Part shown: in pieces, positions 35,459 to 42,097 of the stretch | How positions within the stretch are numbered: position 1 is the first letter of the stretch | How the letters are laid out: every line of letters starts with the position of its first letter | Assembly (NCBI GenBank): GCA_024653325.1 | Contig: JANLFX010000012.1 | Location: 1 to 52,933 of the forward strand | Origin: Anaerolineae bacterium | GTDB taxonomy: Bacteria > Chloroflexota > Anaerolineae > JACIWR01 | DNA length: 52,933 nucleotides | Direction of reading: 5' to 3' | The notes under the pieces: model-generated | Database searches by the model: none | The model's input: only the letters and a program-made list of their open reading frames with translations | Told to the model about the DNA's origin: nothing | Position numbers and translations under genes: made by a program

Positions 35459-35566
35459 CTACGAGGCTTCGACCGGGCTCAGCCGAACCTCGTAACCCGG
35501 ACGTTCCACATCCTGACGGATCTGAGCGACCAACATGTTACGGGAGACTACCATGTTCTGGGACAT
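35459..35566 (-). CDS. Very short open frame, doubtful gene
   Basis: The 35 residues, with start MSQNMVVSRNML and end LSPVEAS, contain two further Met codons. No clear ribosome site precedes it, and it lies directly behind an inverted repeat. It could be the remnant of a longer gene or a chance frame. No function is assigned. Confidence 0.2.
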   Translation of the reverse strand: MSQNMVVSRNMLVAQIRQDVERPGYEVRLSPVEAS

Positions 35567-35965
35567 AACAAAAGAACACCAAGGCAGTTTACACCTCAGT
35601 GTTCTTCATCACAGAAAATATAAGACTGAAACCTCGTTCCACGCATGGCAGAGCCCCCAGGTGGACAGTTTAAGCTGCTAAACGCAAATACAGTATACTC
35701 TTTTTAGATGCTTTTGTCAAACCAATTCGCGCAAGGGGGTGTATTTCACTTTGGGGGCGAGTTGCTGCTGTGCCCTGGCCGCGGAGACCTCTCCCATCCC
35801 CCCAGAATATGGTAGGCGCGGTTTCTTACCGCGCAACCCCGGTCACGACAGTGTGCCTTCACGGTGCTGGGGGCCTATTCGTGTTGGTAAGGTACACATC
35901 CAGTATACAAGCTTGCCGAAGGAATGGCGGGCCGTGCCATGGCCGACTCAGAATGACAAGGGCGG

Positions 35966-35987
35966 AGGACAAGCTTAAACTTGTCCT
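35966..35987. repeat. AGGACAAG-family palindrome, copy 1
   Basis: AGGACAAGCTT and AAACTTGTCCT form a near-perfect palindrome, with a related perfect copy at 40525-40552. Confidence 0.6.
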
Positions 35988-36025
35988 ACCCAAAAGTGAA
36001 ATGGATTTCACCCCCAGGTTTCGTT

Positions 36026-36054
36026 TTGACAAAAGGAGAACTTGCTATTATAAT
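36026..36054 (+). promoter_or_regulatory. Consensus promoter of the carbamoyltransferase gene
   Basis: TTGACA (36026-36031), 17-bp spacer, TATAAT (36049-36054): a perfect sigma-70 consensus. The start codon is 192 bases further, so the transcript would have a leader of roughly 185 nt with no riboswitch class I recognise. Confidence 0.75.
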
Positions 36055-36246
36055 CCACCACAATTAAGATAGTGACCGAACCTGATGGGATAGGCGGACA
36101 ACAGAGGTAAGATTAATAAAAAGCCACCTGCCCAATCCCCATCTCCCCACTCCTCCTCCCCGTTATTGCGCCAACGTAAGAGGAGAGAGTTGAGAAATGG
36201 GGATATTCGATTTAGGAAGTGCGAAACTTGAAGAAGGAGCTACAGC

Positions 36247-37308
36247 ATGAAAACAGATTCATTTCGTGGACGTGACTTCCTCACCCTGTTGGATTGGAGC
36301 AGGGAAGAAGTCGAAACAATCCTTGACGTGGCCTTGGACCTCAAGCGACGCTATGCCGTTGGCGAGCGTCACGACCACATCCTGCCCAACAAAACGCTGT
36401 TCATGATTTTCTACAATCAGAGCCTGCGCACCCGCAATAGCTTCGAGGCAGGGATGACCCAACTTGGTGGGCACGCTCACTTCCTGGATCCGGGCAAAAT
36501 CTACACCCCGGCCCTGCCCGGCAAAGAAGTGGCCTATTCCACCGAGCGTGTCTCCGACGTGGCCCGTGTCCTCTCTCGCATGGGCGATGCCATCTCTATC
36601 CGCTGCTACGGTGACCCGGTGGATTGGGTGTACGGTGGCGCACACGAGATGATCAAGAACTTCGCCTATTGGGCTGACATCCCGGTGCTCAACATGGAAT
36701 GTGACAAGTATCATCCGTTCCAGGCCCTGGCCGACATCCTGACCGTCAGGGAGAAGTTTGGGACTTTCAAGGGCATCAAGTTTGTGATGAGCTGGGCTTA
36801 TTCCCCCAGCATTCATAAACCCCGGGCCGTGCCCCAAAGCGCGATCATTGCAGCCACGATGATGGGCTGTGACACAGTGTTAGCTCATCCCAAAGGCATG
36901 GAACTGGACCCGGAGGTGCTCGACGCTTGTCGCAATTACGCCAGCCGCTACGGCGGCTCTTTCCAGATCACCAACAACTTCGAGGAGGCCCTGGAAGGGG
37001 CGCACGTGGTTTACCCCAAATCCTGGTGCGCTACTCCCATATTCAAGCCCCCGGTGGGCCAGGATGATCCCCAGAAGACCAAGGAAATCTTCGACGCCAA
37101 CAAGAGTTGGATCTGCGACCGCGAGCACATGGAACTGGCCGATAAGTACGCCATCTACCTGCACTGCCTGCCCTGCGACCGCGGTTACGAGGTGACCGAC
37201 GAGGTCATTGATAAAACCAGCGGTGAGGGGTGGCTCTCGGCAGTGTTTGACGAAGCCGAGAACAGATTGCACGTCCAGAAGGCCGTGATGAGCCTGGTGA
37301 TGCGGTAA
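36247..37308 (+). CDS. Ornithine/N-acetylornithine carbamoyltransferase family protein
   Basis: This enzyme would transfer the carbamoyl group of carbamoyl phosphate to an amine acceptor. The carbamoyl-phosphate motif is SLRTR (59-63) in place of STRTR. This with GGHAHFLDPG, MSWAYSPS, VPQSAIIAA and VVYPKSW matches the N-acetylornithine/YgeW (knotted) branch better than normal ArgF. A C-terminal LHCLPCDRG holds the acceptor motif HCLP. The 353 residues fit the family. The start has AAGGAG upstream. The acceptor could be an acetyl- or succinyl-ornithine or an unknown ureido compound; no other arginine gene is adjacent. Confidence 0.82.
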   Translation: MKTDSFRGRDFLTLLDWSREEVETILDVALDLKRRYAVGERHDHILPNKTLFMIFYNQSLRTRNSFEAGMTQLGGHAHFLDPGKIYTPALPGKEVAYSTERVSDVARVLSRMGDAISIRCYGDPVDWVYGGAHEMIKNFAYWADIPVLNMECDKYHPFQALADILTVREKFGTFKGIKFVMSWAYSPSIHKPRAVPQSAIIAATMMGCDTVLAHPKGMELDPEVLDACRNYASRYGGSFQITNNFEEALEGAHVVYPKSWCATPIFKPPVGQDDPQKTKEIFDANKSWICDREHMELADKYAIYLHCLPCDRGYEVTDEVIDKTSGEGWLSAVFDEAENRLHVQKAVMSLVMR

Positions 37309-37324
37309 GCAGGAAAGCATGCGA

Positions 37325-37355
37325 GGTGCGACGCACTTTCCAAGTGCGTCGCACC
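37325..37355. repeat. GTGCGACGCAC-family palindrome, copy 3
   Basis: Arms GGTGCGACGCACTT and AAGTGCGTCGCACC (14 bp, perfect) flank TCC, between the carbamoyltransferase gene and cinA. It ends 14 bases before the cinA start. Confidence 0.8.
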
Positions 37356-37369
37356 TTATTCACACGCCG

Positions 37370-38488
37370 ATGCAAGCTGAGATAATTACCACGGGCACGG
37401 AACTGCTGCTGGGCACTATCGTGGATACAAACGCAGCCTATCTGTCCCAGCAACTGAGCAGAATAGGCCTTGACCTCTATTTCCGCACCACTGTCGGGGA
37501 CAACGTGCAACGCATCACAACGGCCATCCGCCAGGCGCTGGACCGCTCCGATGTGGTCATTACCACCGGCGGGTTAGGGCCAACGGTGGACGACGTGACT
37601 CGCCAGGCAGTGGCCGAGGCGACTGGTCGCCCCCTTGTTTTCAAAGAAGACCTCTGGATCCACATTCAGGAGCTTTTCGCCCGCTGGGGTACCTCCCCCA
37701 AAGAGAACAACCGGCGGCAGGCTTTCGTGCCCGAGGGCAGCATCGTCGTGGAAAACCCCGTCGGCACAGCTCCGGCCTTCATCGTGGAAACCCCGCGAGG
37801 GATTGTCATCTCCCTTCCCGGCGTGCCCCGCGAGTTGGAATACCTGATGACCAGCAGCATCCTCCCTTACCTGAAGGAAGAGCTTCAGACCGGGGAGAGG
37901 ATCATCAAAAGCAGGACACTCCGCACCTGCGGTATCGGCGAAAGCGTCATTGACGATCTCATTAGCGATCTGATGACATCTTCCAATCCCACCGTTGGCC
38001 TCTCGGCCCATCCCGGCCAGACCGATGTGCGCATCACGGCCAAGGCCAGCAGCGAGAAATTGGCAGACGAGCTCATCGCCGGGATGGAGGCAAAGGTCAG
38101 GGAGCGGCTGGGCGACGCAATCTACGGGGTGGGCGAGGAGACCCTCGAAGAGGTCGTGACCAGGATGCTGGTCCGACGCGGATTGCGTATCGCCATTGTG
38201 GAGACCAACACGGGTGGTCTGATCGCCCGGCGATTGGCCAGTGCTCCACAAGGACAACAGGTGCTGGCTGCTAGTATCGTGGTGGAGTCTCCCGCAGAAG
38301 CATGTGAAATCCTCAGTTTGGACGAGGAAGAGGTAGCGGGCGGTCTCGTCCAGGCGCAGGTGGCTATCCTGATCGCGGAAAAAACTCGTTTGCTGCGGTC
38401 GGTGGACCTGGGTCTGGCGGTCATGGGCAGCATGGAGGCGGAGGAGACCATTTACGCCGCGGACACGGGTGTTTCATTTGAGCTCTGA
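37370..38488 (+). CDS. cinA: CinA-like protein, frame interrupted near its end
   Basis: The N-terminal MoaB/MogA-like domain is clear: EIITTGTELLLGTIVDTNAA, TTGGLGPTVDDVTR and SLPGVPRELEYL (about 1-170). Its family role is ADP-ribose pyrophosphatase or molybdopterin-binding. A middle domain and a C-terminal nicotinamide-nucleotide-deamidase-like domain follow. The latter is degenerate: VETNTGGLIA stands where ESCTGG is usual, and there is no clear GPxG motif. The frame stops at 38488, but the missing C-terminus continues in the -1 frame to 38601. Rejoined, the protein would be 410 residues, the normal length. No ribosome site is visible before the ATG. Confidence 0.82.
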   Translation: MQAEIITTGTELLLGTIVDTNAAYLSQQLSRIGLDLYFRTTVGDNVQRITTAIRQALDRSDVVITTGGLGPTVDDVTRQAVAEATGRPLVFKEDLWIHIQELFARWGTSPKENNRRQAFVPEGSIVVENPVGTAPAFIVETPRGIVISLPGVPRELEYLMTSSILPYLKEELQTGERIIKSRTLRTCGIGESVIDDLISDLMTSSNPTVGLSAHPGQTDVRITAKASSEKLADELIAGMEAKVRERLGDAIYGVGEETLEEVVTRMLVRRGLRIAIVETNTGGLIARRLASAPQGQQVLAASIVVESPAEACEILSLDEEEVAGGLVQAQVAILIAEKTRLLRSVDLGLAVMGSMEAEETIYAADTGVSFEL

Positions 38489-38601
38489 GCGGCGAAAACG
38501 GCACAATTCACCGCCGCCTGAGATACGGAGGCGCTTCCGAACTCGCCCGGCAATGGGTTTCCACCCATGCCCTCGATCTGGTCAGGAAGTACATCGCATA
38601 A
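38482..38601 (+). pseudogene. Displaced C-terminal fragment of CinA
   Basis: Read from 38482 this frame gives ALSGENGTIHRRLRYGG, then ASELARQWVSTHALDLVRKYIA (39 residues) and a TAA. It is the expected CinA tail (ALxGxxGxxxRRxRxxG). It joins the upstream frame at codon GAG (38480-38482), so one lost base explains the break. It may be a real deletion or a sequencing error. Confidence 0.8.
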
Positions 38602-38602
38602 A

Positions 38603-38631
38603 TTGTGACGCGCCTCTGAGGTGCGTCGCAA
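38603..38631. repeat. GTGCGACGCAC-family palindrome, copy 4 (imperfect)
   Basis: TTGTGACGCGCCTC and GAGGTGCGTCGCAA form an imperfect palindrome immediately after the displaced cinA stop. Confidence 0.6.
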
Positions 38632-38657
38632 CTGGATACCGGATGAGGAGGTACACC

Positions 38658-39101
38658 ATGCAAGATTGGATGTGGCTTCTGGTGGGCATTGCCCTGTCCA
38701 GCGGGATTTTCGCCCTGTTGGTTGTCCTTTATCCCAAGCTGAAGAGCGAGAAACAGGGGTACCCTTTGGAGGCGTTGATTGAGCCCCTCCTGTTGCCCCT
38801 GATCTACGAGGGCATTTGTGCCGCCTACCGCATGAGCGAGCAGGCGGTAGACGAGGGGATGGGACGCATTCGGGGCATGGACAAGAAAGCTATCGCCGAT
38901 GGCATCTACGCCATGTTGCCCGACCGCATCGGCGACTACGACATTACCCTGGTGAAAAGCGTCGTGAGCAAAGAGCGCTTCGAGCAGTTGGTGCAGGATG
39001 CCTTTGACCGTTTCGACCGTTTCTACGTCGAGCACAAGGGGCATTTCGACGAGAAATTCGAGGAATGGAAGAAGGCCAACGCACCGGCAACCAACAAGTA
39101 A
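38658..39101 (+). CDS. Small membrane-anchored protein of unknown function
   Basis: The family is not recognised. The ATG at 38658 lies seven bases after GAGGAGG. The 147 residues have an N-terminal membrane segment (WMWLLVGIALSSGIFALLVV), then a short basic region, a hydrophobic patch (EALIEPLLLPLIYEGICAAY) and a charged helical C-terminus (FDRFDRFYVEHKGHFDEKFE). It is probably single-pass, with the soluble part in the cytoplasm. It resembles short holin-like or phage-derived membrane proteins only in general layout. Confidence 0.7.
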   Translation: MQDWMWLLVGIALSSGIFALLVVLYPKLKSEKQGYPLEALIEPLLLPLIYEGICAAYRMSEQAVDEGMGRIRGMDKKAIADGIYAMLPDRIGDYDITLVKSVVSKERFEQLVQDAFDRFDRFYVEHKGHFDEKFEEWKKANAPATNK

Positions 39102-39120
39102 AACGGGCTTCAAGCCCGTT

Positions 39121-40473
39121 TTACTTGGTTACCAGCCGATGGCTGAGTTCATTGTGGCGGGCGGTGATTCGTTCCAGGTCGAAGCCCACGATCTCGCCTT
39201 TCCACACCCGTATGCGCCCGTTGATCACCGCCAGGTCCACCTGACGCGGCGCACAGAAAACGAGGGCGGCCAGCGGATCATGCTGGGCCCCGGCGTAATC
39301 CAGCGCGTCCAGGCGCCAGGCGACGAAGTCTGCTGCTTTGCCTGTCTCCAGGCTACCCAGGTCATCACGGCCTAACACAGCCGCCCCACCCCGGGTGGCA
39401 ATTTCCAGCGCTTCCTCGGCGCTCATCGCCGTAGCTCCCTTGTTCACCCGCTGTAAAAGCATGGCCTGTCGCGCCTCGGCCAGCATGTGCGAGGAGTCAT
39501 TGCTGGCGCTACCGTCCACCGCCAGGCTGACCCGCACTCCGGCATCGCGCATCTGGCGGATGGGCGCGATCCCTGATCCCAGGCGCATGTTGGAGCTGGG
39601 ACAGTGGGCCATGCCTGTGCCCGTTTTGGCCATCAAGCGGATTTCATTTTCGTTCATATGCACGGCATGAGCATACCACACGTCTGGTCCTACCCATTCG
39701 AGTTCCTCCATCAACGCCAGCGGGCGCTTGCCGAACTTCTGCAAACAAAACCGCTCCTCGTCCAACGTCTCCGCCAGGTGTGTATGCAGGGTCAAACCGT
39801 GTTGACGGGCCCAGGCGGCGGATTCGCGCATCAACTCCGGCGTTACCGAGAAGGGCGAGCAGGGAGCGATGACGATGCGACACATGGCATAGGGTGCCGG
39901 ATCGTGGTAGGCGGCGACTACGCGCTGGCAATCGCGCAGGATCGCATCCTCGTCCTCGACCACGCTATCCGGCGGCAGGCCTCCCTGACTTTGCCCCAGG
40001 GACATGCTGCCCCGGCAGGGATGAAAGCGGACGCCCAGCTCCTGCGCGGCGCGAATCTCGTCGTCGAGACGGGCATCATTGGGGAAAATGTACAGGTGAT
40101 CGCTGACGGTGGTGCAACCGGAAAGCAGCAATTCGGCCAGGCCCACCAGGGCGCTCACGTATACTGCCTCTCCGGTCAGCCTGGCCCAGATGGGGTATAG
40201 CGTGCGCAGCCAATCAAAAAGCTCCACATTCTGCGCGGCGGGCAGGGCGCGGGTCAGGGTCTGATACAGATGATGGTGGGTGTTGATCATGCCCGGCAGG
40301 ACAACCATGCCGTGCGCATCAATCACCACGTCGGCCGCGGTGGGTAAGTGGGGCGTCGGCCCCACCTGTTCGATCACGTTATCGCGCGCGTAAAGCCCAC
40401 CGTCGGGGATGAGGCGGTGTTCATCGTCCATAGTCACCAGTAAAGTCGCATGTTTCAGCAGTAGCGTTGACAT
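39121..40473 (-). CDS. 8-oxoguanine deaminase (amidohydrolase superfamily)
   Basis: This zinc enzyme deaminates 8-oxoguanine to urate-type products. The 450 residues begin at MSTLLLKHA, five bases after AGGAGG. Metal-site motifs of the cytosine-deaminase-like amidohydrolases are THHH (65-68), HTHLAE, HAVHMNENE and VDGSASND. The SDHLYIFPNDARLDDEI and RGSMSLGQSQGGLPPDSVVE (quoted apart) segments match the 8-oxoguanine deaminase subgroup rather than guanine deaminase or SsnA, from memory of family sequences. It is the last gene of the minus-strand yqeB operon. Confidence 0.85.
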   Translation of the reverse strand: MSTLLLKHATLLVTMDDEHRLIPDGGLYARDNVIEQVGPTPHLPTAADVVIDAHGMVVLPGMINTHHHLYQTLTRALPAAQNVELFDWLRTLYPIWARLTGEAVYVSALVGLAELLLSGCTTVSDHLYIFPNDARLDDEIRAAQELGVRFHPCRGSMSLGQSQGGLPPDSVVEDEDAILRDCQRVVAAYHDPAPYAMCRIVIAPCSPFSVTPELMRESAAWARQHGLTLHTHLAETLDEERFCLQKFGKRPLALMEELEWVGPDVWYAHAVHMNENEIRLMAKTGTGMAHCPSSNMRLGSGIAPIRQMRDAGVRVSLAVDGSASNDSSHMLAEARQAMLLQRVNKGATAMSAEEALEIATRGGAAVLGRDDLGSLETGKAADFVAWRLDALDYAGAQHDPLAALVFCAPRQVDLAVINGRIRVWKGEIVGFDLERITARHNELSHRLVTK

Positions 40474-40524
40474 AACATCCTCCTGTCCCATCAGTAGGGC
40501 AGGTTTCCAACGGCCGCCCATTGT

Positions 40525-40552
40525 TGTAGGACAAGCTTAAGCTTGTCCTACA
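40525..40552. repeat. AGGACAAG-family perfect palindrome, copy 2
   Basis: TGTAGGACAAGCTT and AAGCTTGTCCTACA form a 28-bp perfect palindrome. It supplies the TAG stop codon of the 40548-40967 gene, so the palindrome ends exactly at that gene and overlaps its last codons. Confidence 0.75.
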
Positions 40553-40967
40553 TGAACTCATCCAGGCCGCCCGCGACGACAAAATCGGTAAAATCCGCCA
40601 TCGTGGGGAAGACCCGCGCCGAAAGGAACTGCACCACCCAATTCTCGGCCATGGGCGAGATAGTCAGCACCGGCACGCCAGCCTGATAAGCCTGCCACAT
40701 CTCGATGGCCGTGCCCATGCTGGCCTCCGGCGCATAGGCGATCAGTAAATCAACTTCGGCGGCGAGAACGTTCATCTCGAAGAACGTACGTCGGCCATCA
40801 TCCAGATTGTAATCCACGCTATCTGGATGCAAAGCAAAAGGGTCTACAATCTCAACTGCCGGATAGCGAGCGAGAATCGCTTCCGTGATAGTCCGGCGGT
40901 AGCTTTGCTCGCAGATGTCCTTGTCCTCCCGCGAACCCTGCATAATGCCAGCGATGAAAATTCGCAT
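40548..40967 (-). CDS. Nucleoside 2-deoxyribosyltransferase-like protein
   Basis: The 139 residues have a Rossmann-like start (MRIFIAGIMQGS) and the motif DLLIAYAPEASMGTAIEMWQ. The latter resembles the nucleoside 2-deoxyribosyltransferase family, whose nucleophile is a Glu in the SxGTxxE segment (here SMGTAIE). Such enzymes exchange nucleobases on deoxyribose. AGGAGG lies nine bases before the ATG. It lies between yqeB and 8-oxoguanine deaminase, so a purine-handling role is reasonable. Confidence in the family is moderate. Confidence 0.6.
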   Translation of the reverse strand: MRIFIAGIMQGSREDKDICEQSYRRTITEAILARYPAVEIVDPFALHPDSVDYNLDDGRRTFFEMNVLAAEVDLLIAYAPEASMGTAIEMWQAYQAGVPVLTISPMAENWVVQFLSARVFPTMADFTDFVVAGGLDEFM

Positions 40968-41014
40968 GTCTTTACGCCTCCTGCTCCTCGCGCGATATTC
41001 GCTTCCTCATTTGG

Positions 41015-41821
41015 TCATTGATTCCATTGTCGCCGCAGCCACAGGATGGCCTCCAGTACCCCGCCACCCACCGCCCGCGCCTTGTCCGAGATAGTGAAGC
41101 AATGTTCAACCACCCCGCGCGGGTCCACATCCCCGACCTTCATCCCGGTGTGCACGAGTAATCCGTCGGCCAGCAGACCGCGCAGCACGCCGGAAATTCG
41201 GGCCGTGACCGGTTCGCCGTCCACGCGGGCTACCATCTGTCCGGCCTCCACCCGGTCACCGATGCGCCGTTCACCGCGAAAAGTGCCCGCGCATGGGGCG
41301 CGTATCACCCGTTCTTCCGTGTAACCCTGGACCGCGCCTGGTATGCCGGTGTTGGGGGCGGCTTGCCCCTCGGTGATCACCCGACCCAGAAAATGGCCGC
41401 GCTGGGTCTCCACCACCGCATGGCAGTCCACGCCGGCGGTGAAGCCAGGTCCCAGAGCAATGACGATGGGAGCATCGGTTATGCGGGTGCCCAGATTGCG
41501 CTTGGCGACGATGGCATCCACCACCACATCTGGCTGCCATTCGTGCACCACCCTGGCCTCAGGATCCACCAGCACGGGTATGATTCCTTCGTCCAGAAGA
41601 GCCATGGCCTGGACCGGGTTATCGGCCAGACGAGCGGTCACTCCCTCCACGGTGATCTCCCCTTGCAACACCGCCGAGGCGAAAGCCACCGGGCGGCGGA
41701 TTACCGTGGGCTGGGGAAGCTCAGTGATCACTACCCGCATCCCCACGCGGTATAGACGGTGAGCCGCGCCGGTAGCCATATCCCCACCCCCTTTGACGAC
41801 AACCAGCAACTCCTCGCGCAT
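41015..41821 (-). CDS. yqeB: YqeB family, selenium-dependent molybdenum hydroxylase accessory protein
   Basis: The YqeB/EF2563 family (268 residues) is linked by gene context to maturation of selenium-containing molybdenum hydroxylases such as xanthine dehydrogenase-type enzymes. Family features are the N-terminal VVVKGGGDMATGAAHRLYRV, RRPVAFASAV, VDPEARVVHEWQPDVVVDA, a TDAPIVIALGPGFTAG segment, and a C-terminal barrel with VEAGQMVARVDGEPV. No hydroxylase subunit, YqeC or selenophosphate gene is in the window. It is first in the operon, behind a strong promoter. Confidence 0.88.
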   Translation of the reverse strand: MREELLVVVKGGGDMATGAAHRLYRVGMRVVITELPQPTVIRRPVAFASAVLQGEITVEGVTARLADNPVQAMALLDEGIIPVLVDPEARVVHEWQPDVVVDAIVAKRNLGTRITDAPIVIALGPGFTAGVDCHAVVETQRGHFLGRVITEGQAAPNTGIPGAVQGYTEERVIRAPCAGTFRGERRIGDRVEAGQMVARVDGEPVTARISGVLRGLLADGLLVHTGMKVGDVDPRGVVEHCFTISDKARAVGGGVLEAILWLRRQWNQ

Positions 41822-41893
41822 TCTCCACCTCTGCTATCAAAAATCTGGCAATGGTTGGGGATCTCGATCAGTATCCCAATTCCGTGTGGAGCG

Positions 41894-41922
41894 ATGTTAC
41901 CCCAGAAACGATTTCTTGTCAA
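41894..41922 (-). promoter_or_regulatory. Promoter of the yqeB operon
   Basis: On the minus strand: TTGACA (41917-41922), 17-bp spacer, TAACAT (41894-41899). Its -35 box faces that of the divergent promoter at 41946. Confidence 0.7.
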
Positions 41923-41924
41923 CC

Positions 41925-41948
41925 CAAGTTTGCTTCTGTTCTAACTTG
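41925..41948. promoter_or_regulatory. Candidate operator between divergent promoters
   Basis: The inverted repeat CAAGTT-N12-AACTTG lies between the two opposed -35 boxes and touches both sides. A dimeric regulator bound here could control both operons at once. No regulator gene is adjacent. Confidence 0.4.
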
Positions 41949-41974
41949 ACAATCCCCATTCTTAGGTGTATATT
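41946..41974 (+). promoter_or_regulatory. Promoter of the GltD-MvhD/metVF operon
   Basis: TTGACA (41946-41951), 17-bp spacer, TATATT (41969-41974), about 120 bp before the start at 42098. Confidence 0.75.
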
Positions 41975-42097
41975 TCGTTCCTGCTGCCGGTAACACTTTC
42001 TGGGAAACAATCAGCCTTTCGTTTAAGGCAAGGCTGAGCTATTGCATTGTCTATCAAAGCCGAACCAATAGAAGCGACAAGGAAGGAGTTGCCAAAC

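Larger units (their letters stand above)
35369..36246. other. Gene-poor region with a 35-codon frame, inverted repeats and a promoter
   Basis: There is no gene of normal size in 878 bp. It holds a short open frame (35459-35566), the inverted repeat AAGAACAC/GTGTTCTT (35572-35606), a GCGCGG-TTTCTTA-CCGCGC hairpin near 35818-35836, a palindrome at 35966-35987, a perfect promoter at 36026-36054 and a long leader before the carbamoyltransferase gene. Confidence 0.6.

Noticed and set aside
35459-35566. Remnant of a transposase or other mobile gene in the gene-poor region
   Set aside because: The 35-residue frame has no transposase motif, and no terminal repeats bound the region.
36061-36246. Leader of the carbamoyltransferase gene considered as a riboswitch
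   Set aside because: No conserved core of a known class was recognised. It is kept only as an unassigned leader.
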